Part shown: positions 28,207-36,848 of the stretch, piece by piece
How positions within the stretch are numbered: position 1 is the first letter of the stretch
Layout: every line of letters starts with the position of its first letter
Source of the DNA: Candidatus Paraprevotella stercoravium
GTDB lineage: Bacteria > Bacteroidota > Bacteroidia > Bacteroidales > Bacteroidaceae
Reading direction: 5' to 3'
Assembly: GCA_944320795.1 (NCBI GenBank)
Contig: CALUIU010000015.1
Location: 1 to 64,000, forward strand
Length of the DNA: 64,000 nt
Translations under genes and position numbers: made by a program
Notes under the pieces: generated by a model
The model's input: only the letters and a program-made list of their open reading frames with translations
Databases searched by the model: none
Told to the model about the DNA's origin: nothing

Positions 28207-28776
28207 TTAATATAAATTTTCCTTGTAGTCAAACAGCCATTCTGCCTCTGACAAAAGAGGATGTTTTTTGTCTTTCTCCGAAAGGATAATGTCTGCCGGA
28301 TCTAATTTCCAGTCGATATTGAGTTCCGGATCATTCCAGGCTATCGCTCCTTCGCTTTGCGGCGCATAGTAATTATCGCATTTGTATTGGAATATGGCTT
28401 CCGGGCTCAGTACACTGAACCCATGGGCAAATCCTCTTGGTACAAATAATTGGCGGTGATTGGTTTCAGATAATTCAACAGCTACATGCTTGCCAAAAGT
28501 AGGAGATCCCTTGCGGATATCTACGGCTACATCCAGAACACAACCTTTGATACAACGCACCAGTTTGCTTTGGGTAAACGGGGGCTTCTGAAAATGCAGT
28601 CCCCTTAAAACTCCATAACTGCTTTTGCTTTCGTTATCCTGTACAAAAGTGGTTTTCTTCACATGTTCGGAAAAAATGCGTTCAGAAAACGATTCAAAAA
28701 AATAACCTCTCGGATCGTTGAATATTTTAGGCTCTATGATGACGACACCTTCAATATCGGTTTGAATAACTTGCAT
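28207..28776 (-). CDS. rfbC: dTDP-4-dehydrorhamnose 3,5-epimerase
   Basis: 189 residues, the normal RmlC length. Cupin fold with GVLRGLHFQKPPFTQSKLVR (catalytic His), CVLDVAVDIRKGSPTFGK and VPRGFAHGFSVLS. Epimerises dTDP-4-keto-6-deoxyglucose at C3 and C5 in dTDP-L-rhamnose synthesis. The partners rfbA, rfbB and rfbD are not in this window, so they must be encoded elsewhere or the product feeds another dTDP-6-deoxysugar. Second gene of the capsule operon. Confidence 0.93.
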   Translation of the reverse strand: MQVIQTDIEGVVIIEPKIFNDPRGYFFESFSERIFSEHVKKTTFVQDNESKSSYGVLRGLHFQKPPFTQSKLVRCIKGCVLDVAVDIRKGSPTFGKHVAVELSETNHRQLFVPRGFAHGFSVLSPEAIFQYKCDNYYAPQSEGAIAWNDPELNIDWKLDPADIILSEKDKKHPLLSEAEWLFDYKENLY

Positions 28777-28843
28777 TACAATCTATTTTTCGTTATTGGG
28801 GCAAAGATAGGTAAAAATACAGATGAAGGGCATTTAAAAAGAA

Positions 28844-29362
28844 TTAAAAAGACTTTTTTTTGTCATCAAGCTTGAGTAGATAACCTACCGGGATTTCTAC
28901 CGTAGCATATCCTAAATAAGGAATCTGTATACCTACTTCATGATGCCCGTAACGTTGAACCAGTTCGCCTTCCAGACCGAGTAGGGGGCCTTTGATCACT
29001 CTGACCCGGCATCCGGGAGTTAATGTGTCCGGGCAGAATTTTATGGCTGATTCCGTAAAGTCAAACATAAACATAAAGCGTTCCATATCGTGATCCGGGA
29101 TGACTGTCGGTTTGTGGCTGCCACGCAAAGTGAAAAAACTGATAGCCGAAGAATCTTCCAGTATGGCTGTACGTTCCTGTTCCTCGACATGTACGAAGAT
29201 CATCATGGGAATGACCACTTGATCAATCTTTTTCTTGCGGTCTGACCATTGGCGCACAACTGTTTGTATCGGAAGAAAATGTTCCACCCCTTTATCAGAC
29301 AGGCGCTGGGACAGTTTTTTCTCGTGATGCATTTTGACGTATAAAGCATACCATTTCTTCAT
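28844..29362 (-). CDS. upxY: UpxY-family transcription antiterminator (NusG paralogue)
   Basis: 172 residues. NusG N-terminal domain MKKWYALYVKMHHEKKLSQR through FLPIQTVVRQWSDRKKKIDQ, and a C-terminal KOW-type region with GCRVRVIKGPLLGLEGELVQ. UpxY proteins, one per capsule locus in Bacteroides, act on the 5' leader of their own operon to prevent premature termination. First gene of the locus, as usual. No upxZ, the usual trans-repressor gene of other loci, follows it here. Exact locus specificity cannot be read from sequence. Confidence 0.9.
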   Translation of the reverse strand: MKKWYALYVKMHHEKKLSQRLSDKGVEHFLPIQTVVRQWSDRKKKIDQVVIPMMIFVHVEEQERTAILEDSSAISFFTLRGSHKPTVIPDHDMERFMFMFDFTESAIKFCPDTLTPGCRVRVIKGPLLGLEGELVQRYGHHEVGIQIPYLGYATVEIPVGYLLKLDDKKKSF

Positions 29363-29390
29363 GATGAAACCCTTTTTGTTGAATGATTTG

Positions 29391-29398
29391 CAAATATA
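29391..29398 (-). promoter_or_regulatory. candidate capsule operon promoter (-7 box)
   Basis: The minus strand reads TATATTTG, 28 bp before the upxY start, within a 7-bp inverted repeat AACCCTT/AAGGGTT (29368-29374, 29398-29404). No -33 TTTG at normal spacing and no long inverted repeats of the kind that flank invertible capsule promoters were seen. Confidence 0.45.
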
Positions 29399-29452
29399 AG
29401 GGTTGTTTTTTCATTTTTTTTTATTGCATGTATCTTTTTTGAGTAAAATAAG

Positions 29453-29460
29453 TATTTTTG
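29453..29460 (+). promoter_or_regulatory. candidate -7 box for the 45-codon ORF
   Basis: TATTTTTG (TAnnTTTG) lies 40 bp upstream of the ATG at 29501, divergent from the upxY promoter. A matching -33 TTTG is not evident. Confidence 0.4.
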
Positions 29461-29500
29461 CAAAAGGATCTTTATAAATCTGTTTCTTATTTTATTTGGT

Positions 29501-29638
29501 ATGTGGGGATATTTTTTGATAGGATGGATTAGCTTTGTGGTATTGGTATATTTACACATGATTTGGGACACTTTGTATTATTATAAGAATTTGTCAGAAA
29601 AGTTCCGAAAAGTATATCGGGCTTTTACAGAAGAGTGA
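29501..29638 (+). CDS. small single-pass membrane protein, 45 residues
   Basis: ATG to TGA encodes 45 residues. A hydrophobic N-terminal helix (MWGYFLIGWISFVVLVYLHM, residues 1-20) is followed by a charged amphipathic part ending in KVYRAFTEE. Composition and the hydrophobic-then-charged layout look like a real small membrane protein. A TATTTTTG promoter box lies 40 bp upstream. It is divergent from upxY and 95 bp upstream of the DUF6359 lipoprotein on the same strand. Family not recognised; the function is unknown. Confidence 0.5.
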   Translation: MWGYFLIGWISFVVLVYLHMIWDTLYYYKNLSEKFRKVYRAFTEE

Positions 29639-29733
29639 TTCTAATTTGTATTTTGTGTAAATGGTAGGATGGAAGCATGAATCTTTTGGTTTTAAAAAAG
29701 AATTTCGAACCGTAAGAGAATATCTTGCTTTCC

Positions 29734-30912
29734 ATGAGATACTTTTTTTATTTGTTTTTTCTGCTTGCCCTGACAGGATTGGGACTGTCTGGATGCGAGA
29801 AAATATCTTTTCCGGAAGAGAGTACGGAAAAGGGTGATACCGGTTTGTCTGAGGATACCCTGCAGGTGGATACTACGGGAGAGGGAAGTATGTATGCCCC
29901 TGCTACGGTAAAGGACCTGTTGCGCCGGGAGAGTGATTTTATGGGGTTTTCCTGTTGGGTGGCCGGTTATATTGTAGGATATACGGAACGTACAATGAGC
30001 AATGCTTCTTTTGGTACTGTCGGTGCGGTTCAAAGCAATATTTTGCTTGCAGACGATCCCGGATGCGAAGATGAGGAGGAGTGTGTTCCTGTTGAATTGA
30101 AAACCGAGAAGTGGAAACAGAAACTCAGTCTGGCTCATTGCCCTTCGAATTTAGGTAAAAGGATTGCCATACATGGCCTGATAAAAACATACTTTAGTGT
30201 GATTGGGATACGGAGTATGGATGAGTTCCGATGGTTGGCGGAAGAAGATTCCGGCACTCAGCCGGATGATCCGGAAGAAGAGGACAGACCGGATGTACCG
30301 GAAGATCCTGATGAGCCGCAAGAAAATCCTGATGAGGGAGATGATGGGAATTCCGGAGAACCTTATTGGATTCAGATGAACAATGTAAGGCTGCAGTGGG
30401 TTGACCGGAAATCAGTATTGTTACCCGGAGAACATTATATGATCGGTACTTTTCCGGAACTGGGCGAAGCTGCTTTTATCGCTGCTTCCATGAAATATGG
30501 ACTCACTCAAAAGTACAGGTCCGTAATAAAAGTACAGGCAAACGGCAACAGTTGGGTTACAGAGGACGGACGGGCTCCTGCCGTATTTACTTTGGAGAAA
30601 ACCGGTGAGGGCTATTGTTTTCGGGATGAATTGTCCGGCGCATATCTGGCTTACGACCTTAGAGGAGATGCCTCTTCTACTTCTTGGCTTTCTTTGTATA
30701 CCCTGTTGCCGGAAGAATTGAATGAACGGTATCAGTCCGTTTTTTCTATACAAGTCAATACCCTGGAGGAGCAGTTGCTTACCGTAGGAAAAATAAAATT
30801 TTCAGATATTGACAGCCGTAACTGTCTATTGCGTTATAATTCCGGAGGGAATAATTTTAAATTGACCTATGGAAAAAGTGGTGTGCCCGTTTATTTATTT
30901 CTACTGAAATAG
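29734..30912 (+). CDS. DUF6359-type lipoprotein
   Basis: 392 residues from the ATG giving MRYFFYLFFLLALTGLGLSGC, a lipoprotein signal with the lipidated Cys at 21. The N-terminal domain (about 55-165, TVKDLLRRESDFMGFSCWVA and SNILLADDP) resembles the OB-fold-like DUF6359 domain of Bacteroidetes secreted proteins. A highly acidic Asp/Glu/Pro linker (about 170-208) joins a C-terminal beta-rich domain (about 210-392). Possibly surface-exposed. No enzymatic motif recognised. Confidence 0.68.
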   Translation: MRYFFYLFFLLALTGLGLSGCEKISFPEESTEKGDTGLSEDTLQVDTTGEGSMYAPATVKDLLRRESDFMGFSCWVAGYIVGYTERTMSNASFGTVGAVQSNILLADDPGCEDEEECVPVELKTEKWKQKLSLAHCPSNLGKRIAIHGLIKTYFSVIGIRSMDEFRWLAEEDSGTQPDDPEEEDRPDVPEDPDEPQENPDEGDDGNSGEPYWIQMNNVRLQWVDRKSVLLPGEHYMIGTFPELGEAAFIAASMKYGLTQKYRSVIKVQANGNSWVTEDGRAPAVFTLEKTGEGYCFRDELSGAYLAYDLRGDASSTSWLSLYTLLPEELNERYQSVFSIQVNTLEEQLLTVGKIKFSDIDSRNCLLRYNSGGNNFKLTYGKSGVPVYLFLLK

Positions 30913-30966
30913 TTGTTTCTCAAAAAAAAACTTTATATTAGCAGTTGGAGTAAATTTTGAGATATA

Positions 30967-31194
30967 ATGAATGTAAAAAAAACACTTTTCAAAATATGGT
31001 CTTTTTATTACCAGGGTTTTAAGGAAATGACCTTGGGAAGAATCTTGTGGGCAATTATCCTGCTGAAACTTTTTGTTTTGTTTTTTGTTCTTCGAATCTT
31101 TTTCTTTCCCGATTATGTGGCAACGCATGCCGATGAAGGAGAAGAGGCGCAGTTTGTCGGTGAGGAATTGGTTGAAAGGATGGTTGCCGATTGA
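30967..31194 (+). CDS. DUF4492 small membrane protein upstream of cydA
   Basis: 75 residues. Amphipathic basic N-terminus, one membrane helix (ILWAIILLKLFVLFFVLRIF, about 26-45), then an acidic soluble tail. The DUF4492 family is found in Bacteroidetes next to cydAB, 48 bp upstream here, and probably cotranscribed. By analogy with CydX or CydH, an accessory subunit of cytochrome bd is plausible, but that is inference. Confidence 0.82.
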   Translation: MNVKKTLFKIWSFYYQGFKEMTLGRILWAIILLKLFVLFFVLRIFFFPDYVATHADEGEEAQFVGEELVERMVAD

Positions 31195-31242
31195 ATTCTG
31201 GTAGAGAACGGAAATATTATTAACTGCTAATATCTGAATTAT

Positions 31243-32808
31243 ATGACAGGAACTGTTGATTTGGCTTTGATTGATTGGTCGAGAGCGCAATTTGCGCTGA
31301 CTGCCATCTATCATTGGCTTTTTGTGCCGCTGACTTTAGGATTGGCGGTGATTATGGGGGTAATGGAAACCCTGTATTATAAGTCTGGAAATGAGTTCTG
31401 GAAACGTACCGCACGTTTTTGGATGAAATTGTTTGGCATTAATTTCGCTATTGGAGTTGCCACCGGTTTGATTCTGGAATTTGAGTTTGGTACCAACTGG
31501 AGCAATTATTCCTGGTTCGTAGGTGACATTTTCGGAGCTCCGCTGGCAATCGAAGGTATTCTGGCCTTTTTTATGGAATCGACTTTTATTGCGGTGATGT
31601 TTTTCGGATGGAATAAAGTGAGTAAGGGATTCCATTTGGCCTCTACCTGGTTGACCGGATTGGGAGCTACCATTTCGGCATGGTGGATTCTGGTAGCTAA
31701 TGCCTGGATGCAGTATCCGGTGGGTATGGAGTTTAATCCGGATACAGTACGCAATGAAATGGTTGACTTTTGGGCTGTAGCTACCTCACCGGTGGCTGTC
31801 AATAAGTTTTTTCATACAGTCCTTTCCAGCTGGGTACTGGGTGCAGCCTTTGTTGTGGGTGTCAGTGCCTGGTTCTTGTGGAAACGTAGAGAAAAACAAT
31901 TTGCTTTGGCCAGCATGAAAGTGGCTGCCTGTACAGGTCTTGTGGCGGCAGTGATGACGGCATGGACCGGTGACCAGTCCGGATATCATGTGGCTCAGCA
32001 TCAGCCTATGAAACTGGCTGCTATGGAGGCATTGTATGAAGGTCAGAAGGGAGCTTCGCTAGTGGCAGTCGGGATTTTGAACCGTACGGAATCCGGTGAA
32101 ATTGATCCGAAGAATCCCTTGATTGCGGAAATAAAAATACCGAATATGCTGTCTGTATTGGCTTATCGGGACAAAAATTCTTATGTTCCGGGAATCAATA
32201 ACCTACTTCATGGGGGATATACACTACCGGATGGCAGTGTAGCGTTGTCTGCTCAAGAAAAGATGAATCGTGGAAAAATGGCCATTGCCGCATTAGGAGC
32301 TTATCGTCAGGCTAAAAATAATCAGGATACTTCCCGGGCTGAACAGGAATTGAAAACCTTGCGTGAAAATATGCCTTATTTCGGGTATGGATATATCCGT
32401 GAACCCGGAGATCTGGTGCCGAATGTCACTTTGAATTTCTATGCTTTTCGAGTGATGGTAGGACTGGGAGGCTATTTGATACTGTTTTTTGTTGTGATAC
32501 TTTTTCTGGCTTACCGCAAGCAATTGGCAGAAATGCGGTGGATGCAATGGTTGGCTATGCTGACAGTGCCTTTGGCTTATCTTGCTTCTCAGGCAGGATG
32601 GATTGTGGCTGAATGCGGACGTCAGCCTTGGGCTATTCAGGACCTGTTGCCTGTAAACGCAGCCATTTCCAGTCTGGAGACATCTTCTGTTCAGACTACT
32701 TTCTTTATTTTTCTGTTTTTGTTTACGCTATTGTTGATCGTGGAAATCAGAATTATGCTCAAGGCAATAGTGGCCGGACCGGAACAGGATGTAAAACTCA
32801 CTAAATAG
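31243..32808 (+). CDS. cydA: cytochrome bd ubiquinol oxidase subunit I
   Basis: 521 residues, polytopic. His24 in AIYHWLFVPLTLG corresponds to the haem b595/d-side ligand of CydA, and further conserved blocks follow (GINFAIGVATGLILEFEFGT, FHTVLSSWVLGAAFVVG, WTGDQSGYHVAQHQPMKLAA). The Q-loop region (about 250-360) is followed by the remaining helices and GWIVAECGRQPWAI. With CydB it forms the high-affinity quinol oxidase that lets gut Bacteroidales consume nanomolar oxygen. 4 bp before cydB. Confidence 0.95.
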   Translation: MTGTVDLALIDWSRAQFALTAIYHWLFVPLTLGLAVIMGVMETLYYKSGNEFWKRTARFWMKLFGINFAIGVATGLILEFEFGTNWSNYSWFVGDIFGAPLAIEGILAFFMESTFIAVMFFGWNKVSKGFHLASTWLTGLGATISAWWILVANAWMQYPVGMEFNPDTVRNEMVDFWAVATSPVAVNKFFHTVLSSWVLGAAFVVGVSAWFLWKRREKQFALASMKVAACTGLVAAVMTAWTGDQSGYHVAQHQPMKLAAMEALYEGQKGASLVAVGILNRTESGEIDPKNPLIAEIKIPNMLSVLAYRDKNSYVPGINNLLHGGYTLPDGSVALSAQEKMNRGKMAIAALGAYRQAKNNQDTSRAEQELKTLRENMPYFGYGYIREPGDLVPNVTLNFYAFRVMVGLGGYLILFFVVILFLAYRKQLAEMRWMQWLAMLTVPLAYLASQAGWIVAECGRQPWAIQDLLPVNAAISSLETSSVQTTFFIFLFLFTLLLIVEIRIMLKAIVAGPEQDVKLTK

Positions 32809-32812
32809 ATGA

Positions 32813-33964
32813 ATGATTATGGACTATGTTTTTTATCAGGAATATTGGTGGTTTCTTGTCTCTTTATTAGGAGGATTGTTAGTATTTCTTCTGTTTGTAC
32901 AGGGAGGTAACGCATTGATCTTTTCTTTGGGGAAGAATGAAACCGAACGCAAGATGATTGTAAATTCTACCGGACGGAAGTGGGAATTTACCTTTACGAC
33001 TCTGGTAACTTTTGGAGGCGCTTTCTTTGCTTCTTTTCCGTTGTTTTACAGTACGAGCTTCGGAGGGGCATATTGGCTTTGGATGCTCATCCTTTTCAGT
33101 TTTGTATTACAGGCGGTAAGTTATGAGTATCAGAGTAAGAAAGGAAATCTGTTGGGACGTAATACATATCGTGCCTTTTTGGTCTTAAATGGAATTATGG
33201 GACCTTTTCTCTTGGGATGTGCCGTAGCTACTTTTTTTACCGGATCCGCTTTTACCGTCAGCAAGGGACAACTGCTTCATGAGGCCATGCCGGTGATCAG
33301 TTCATGGGGAAACAGTTGGCATGGACTGGATGCTTTAGGCAATGTATGGAATGTGGTTCTGGGACTTGCCGTAGTTTTCCTTTCACGTGTATTGGGCGCT
33401 TTATATCTCATTAATAATATTTCGGATCAGATGATCGAGCGTCGGGCACGCCGGGCGGTAGCTGTGAATACTGTATTCTTTTTGATATTTTTTCTTTCCT
33501 TCGTTATCCGTCTTTTTCTGACAGAAGGTTTTGCGGTTGATCCGGAAAATGGCCGTATCTTTATGGAACCGTTCAAGTATTGGAATAATTTGCTGGCTCT
33601 GCCGGTTGTCGCGGTGATTTTCCTGTTGGGAGTTGCTGGTGTGCTGGCCGGTATTCTGGCTGCCTGCTTCGGTTCCGGCTATCGTAAGGGTATCTGGTGG
33701 ACCGGTTCCGGAACTGTGTTGGCTGTATTGGGATTATTGCTGCTTGCAGGATATAATCACACGGCTTACTATCCTTCTACATTGGATTTGCAGAGCTCAT
33801 TGACATTGGCAAACAGTTGTTCCAGCGAATTTACATTGAAAACAATGTCGGTTGTATCTTTGTTGATTCCCTTTGTGTTGGCCTATATCTTTTATGCATG
33901 GCGCTGTATTGACCGGAAAAAGATTGACGCGAATGAAATGAATGATGACGATCACACTTATTGA
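32813..33964 (+). CDS. cydB: cytochrome bd ubiquinol oxidase subunit II
   Basis: 383 residues. About eight to nine membrane helices; the N-terminus MDYVFYQEYWWFLVSLLGGL (ATG at 32819 is the likelier start, ATG at 32813 is in frame) and WEFTFTTLVTFGGAFFASFP are CydB-like. Structural partner of CydA. Last gene of the DUF4492-cydA-cydB unit, followed at once by a strong bidirectional terminator. Confidence 0.93.
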   Translation: MIMDYVFYQEYWWFLVSLLGGLLVFLLFVQGGNALIFSLGKNETERKMIVNSTGRKWEFTFTTLVTFGGAFFASFPLFYSTSFGGAYWLWMLILFSFVLQAVSYEYQSKKGNLLGRNTYRAFLVLNGIMGPFLLGCAVATFFTGSAFTVSKGQLLHEAMPVISSWGNSWHGLDALGNVWNVVLGLAVVFLSRVLGALYLINNISDQMIERRARRAVAVNTVFFLIFFLSFVIRLFLTEGFAVDPENGRIFMEPFKYWNNLLALPVVAVIFLLGVAGVLAGILAACFGSGYRKGIWWTGSGTVLAVLGLLLLAGYNHTAYYPSTLDLQSSLTLANSCSSEFTLKTMSVVSLLIPFVLAYIFYAWRCIDRKKIDANEMNDDDHTY

Positions 33965-33981
33965 TTGGAGAGTCTCCAGAT

Positions 33982-34034
33982 AAACGGCTCCCCGCAATTC
34001 TATCAAAAGCATGTAGAATTGCGGGGAGCCGTTT
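33982..34034. terminator. strong bidirectional terminator
   Basis: Perfect 21-bp inverted repeat, arms 33982-34002 and 34014-34034 (AAACGGCTCCCCGCAATTCTA), with an 11-nt loop. It separates converging cydB and the DUF5686 gene; a T-rich tract follows on the plus strand. Confidence 0.9.
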
Positions 34035-34074
34035 ATTTTGTTTTTATAAGTGTATGAAGCCGATTCTCCACTGG

Positions 34075-36267
34075 TTAGAACAGCTCAAACGTGAATTTAT
34101 ATCCAAATCCGAACCGGGAGAACTTATCGTATGAAAGGAACAGTCCCGTATTGAAAATAAAGGTACCTATTCCATAGCCTATTTCTACATGCGCCGGTAA
34201 GTTACGCATGGTCAGGAAGTTCAGATACATCCGTTCGTTCCGGATGTGGCCGGTGTATTTTCCCAGATGTCTTAGAAGCATGAAAGGAGCTTCAAGAACA
34301 CTGTTGAACCGGAAATAATAACTGGAGGCATTATACCATCTGTTATCCAGATTCTGAAATTTACCTCCGATATCATCCGTCCAGTTGTCAAGAAGGTTGT
34401 TATTGTTACGCAGATTGGAGAAATCTACAAAGTATGTTTCACGTTGGTTGGTAAATCCGCCCCCGCCAATCCGGTAGCTAAGTTTGCTTCTCACTCCCAA
34501 ATTGATGGTATGCTGGATTTCAGCTTCCAGTCTTTCGTATACTCCGGTACTGCCAAGTATGTGGCTGAGTCCCCGTTCATAATCCAAAATAAATGTAGGA
34601 TATCTGGAGGAAAGACGGATTTTTCTTCCGTTATTGATGTAATAGTACATTCCCGGTGTCCATTCCAGACGGATATTGGGAGCAAAACTGACATATTCTT
34701 TTCGGATGACATCTATGATTTCATTCCGATTGTTTTGTCCCTTGATATGGGAGATTCCCTCCTTGTTAAAATCGGGCGGGTTGATCGGAGTTCGGCGGTG
34801 CATCGTGATACCCGTAATCAGGTCAAAACCATTGAACAGTTCAATACGGTTTTTGATTTGAATATTCAAGTCTGTGAAATAATTCAGATTCAGAAAATCA
34901 AAGTTGATTGCGGTATCAGCCATGGCCTGAATATCTTCAAGCACATCACTGTTGTAAATCCGGTTTCCGTTACCGACTGTAAATTCCAGATTTCCGTTGC
35001 GCATGGGAGCGTAATTATAGTTGGAAGTCAACTGCCAGTAAAATTCTTTTCGGGTGAAGTTGTATCCCAGACGGGTTCGGAAATCAATGGACTGCATGTT
35101 TTGGAACTGATTCCGATAGCGTAATTCCTGCCGGTAAGACAGTCCGTTGCCGCTACTGTAGCTGAACATGAGCGGATTGAAAAATGGACTACAGCGGAAA
35201 CTGCCCATATTTTGGGTATTCCATTGATAGTCCTCAATAAAGATATTGCCAAGATATTTCCACATCTTGTCTATTCTCTTTTCTTTTTGGCTGCTTGTGT
35301 CCTTTTGGGCAATACGCTCTTTATAGTCCTTGTATATCACTTGTTCATAGGATTCCAGCGGTATTGCCCGGAGACTGTCAAATGCTTCTTCGCTGCGCTC
35401 ATAAACTTTGGGGTCGCAAGTCAGCACGAAGTTGGCGGAGAGATTGTAATCGGGTTTTGTTTTCTTTTCCGTTTTGATTTCCTTATAGTCCAGATGAGCC
35501 CGATATCTTCCTCTCAGTTTGTTCCATAAGAGTGCGTACGAGGCTTCTATATCATAGTTCTCCGGCAAAAACTCGGTCTTGGTTCCCGGTGTACCCATGG
35601 TCATGTTACATTTGAACCGGAGGAAGTCAGAGCGCCCTTCAAAATGAATGGTCCGTATGCTCCAGCTGCTGTCATTGACAGTCATATATCCTTTGACCAG
35701 CTGGTAGCTTTTGTTTTTGGGAATGAAGGATATATGATAGAGATAGCGGCTCAGCGTGTCTGAAGTGATGGAATCCAGACGAAAATGGTAATATCGGCTG
35801 CTCTTGGGAGCCAAGGGAGATACCAGCGCGTCTTTGACTAAATATGCGTCATAAATGTTTATGCTGAAATAGTTGATGATTCCGGGGATGTTTTTATGAT
35901 TTTTCAGAGTTCCGTTAATATAGCGGATCTTCTGGTCATAGATTGAAGGGTAGGTGTAATGAATATCCCGGTAAGTTTCCAGCAGATATTCTTTGATTCC
36001 CTTTTCACTTTGCAGAACCTGAGGTAAATAGCGGAACAGCAGGTTTTTTTTATCCAGATTCAGAAATGCGCGTACGTACATGCTTGCCCGATATTCCTGG
36101 ACCGTATCTTTATAGATAGGAGTTACGGTGTTGAGATGTTTTAATAAAGAGTCAATGGAAGTGACTGGAGTTTGTCCAAGGCACACTAAGGGAGTCACGG
36201 TCAGAAAAAGCAGCAGCATGTATCTGATCGTGTATTTCAGAGTGCTATGGAGCGAAACAGATTTCAT
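34075..36267 (-). CDS. DUF5686-family outer-membrane protein
   Basis: 730 residues. N-terminal signal (TIRYMLLLFLTVTPLVCLGQ, cleavage after LGQ or close). The middle part (about 30-330) includes YRASMYVRAFLNLDKKNLLF and TMGTPGTKTEFLPENYDIEA. The C-terminal half is rich in alternating aromatic strands ending in FGFGYKFTFELF, with a terminal Phe typical of barrel proteins. Matches the DUF5686 family of Bacteroidetes, believed to be outer-membrane barrels, often with a CarboxypepD_reg domain; here that domain is absent or very short. Function unknown. Overlaps the DUF2721 gene by 4 bp. Confidence 0.75.
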   Translation of the reverse strand: MKSVSLHSTLKYTIRYMLLLFLTVTPLVCLGQTPVTSIDSLLKHLNTVTPIYKDTVQEYRASMYVRAFLNLDKKNLLFRYLPQVLQSEKGIKEYLLETYRDIHYTYPSIYDQKIRYINGTLKNHKNIPGIINYFSINIYDAYLVKDALVSPLAPKSSRYYHFRLDSITSDTLSRYLYHISFIPKNKSYQLVKGYMTVNDSSWSIRTIHFEGRSDFLRFKCNMTMGTPGTKTEFLPENYDIEASYALLWNKLRGRYRAHLDYKEIKTEKKTKPDYNLSANFVLTCDPKVYERSEEAFDSLRAIPLESYEQVIYKDYKERIAQKDTSSQKEKRIDKMWKYLGNIFIEDYQWNTQNMGSFRCSPFFNPLMFSYSSGNGLSYRQELRYRNQFQNMQSIDFRTRLGYNFTRKEFYWQLTSNYNYAPMRNGNLEFTVGNGNRIYNSDVLEDIQAMADTAINFDFLNLNYFTDLNIQIKNRIELFNGFDLITGITMHRRTPINPPDFNKEGISHIKGQNNRNEIIDVIRKEYVSFAPNIRLEWTPGMYYYINNGRKIRLSSRYPTFILDYERGLSHILGSTGVYERLEAEIQHTINLGVRSKLSYRIGGGGFTNQRETYFVDFSNLRNNNNLLDNWTDDIGGKFQNLDNRWYNASSYYFRFNSVLEAPFMLLRHLGKYTGHIRNERMYLNFLTMRNLPAHVEIGYGIGTFIFNTGLFLSYDKFSRFGFGYKFTFELF

Positions 36268-36659
36268 GAGTTCTCCATATCTTTGAGATGGATATCAAGA
36301 GCTTTTACCGATATCTGTATTTCCCAAATGGACAGTCCCAGCGAGATGATAAGCAGTAAAAGGGCCGTTCCGAAGATATAGACAGACAGCAGATGCATGC
36401 CTATGTAAATCAGAAACATGGTGATGACACAGAGAAACAGACTGCTGATGCCGGTAATCTGCATGCTGCGGGTCAGATAAAGACGTGTGCGAAGATTCTT
36501 GATTTGTGCGGCTGTTACTTCGGAATGCTGCTTCATGTATTGCTCTTTCAGCGTACGGATTAATTGGGCATAGGAAAGAAAACGGTTGGTGTATGCCAGC
36601 ATAATCAGTGAGATTGCTGAAAATAATAGTGCCGGTGTTGTCAGATTGAGTTCGTCCAT
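36264..36659 (-). CDS. DUF2721 membrane protein
   Basis: 131 residues. N-terminal helix (TTPALLFSAISLIMLAYTNR), a soluble basic stretch (AAQIKNLRTRLYLTRSMQI) and two further membrane helices (about 70-115), the pattern of the DUF2721 family. Function unknown. Translationally coupled (ATGA overlap) to the DUF5686 barrel, so a joint envelope role is plausible. TAACTTTG on the minus strand at 36686-36693 is a candidate -7 box. Confidence 0.75.
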   Translation of the reverse strand: MDELNLTTPALLFSAISLIMLAYTNRFLSYAQLIRTLKEQYMKQHSEVTAAQIKNLRTRLYLTRSMQITGISSLFLCVITMFLIYIGMHLLSVYIFGTALLLLIISLGLSIWEIQISVKALDIHLKDMENS

Positions 36660-36848
36660 AAGTGTTTTGGTGTTGATAACAGATGCAAAGTTAGAAAAAA
36701 ACTAATATCACCTTTATGAAAAGGTGGATTTTGACTATTTTTTTAAAGACAATAAGAAACCAGTTCTTTTTCTTTTTGTATCTTTGTGGAAGTTAGTATT
36801 TTTTTAAAGAAGCATTTTTGTTATTCAATGATTTTCGATTTATAAACC

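Noticed and set aside
29363-29500. Invertible capsule promoter
   Set aside because: The only inverted repeat is 7 bp long, far shorter than the repeats used by Bacteroides serine recombinases.
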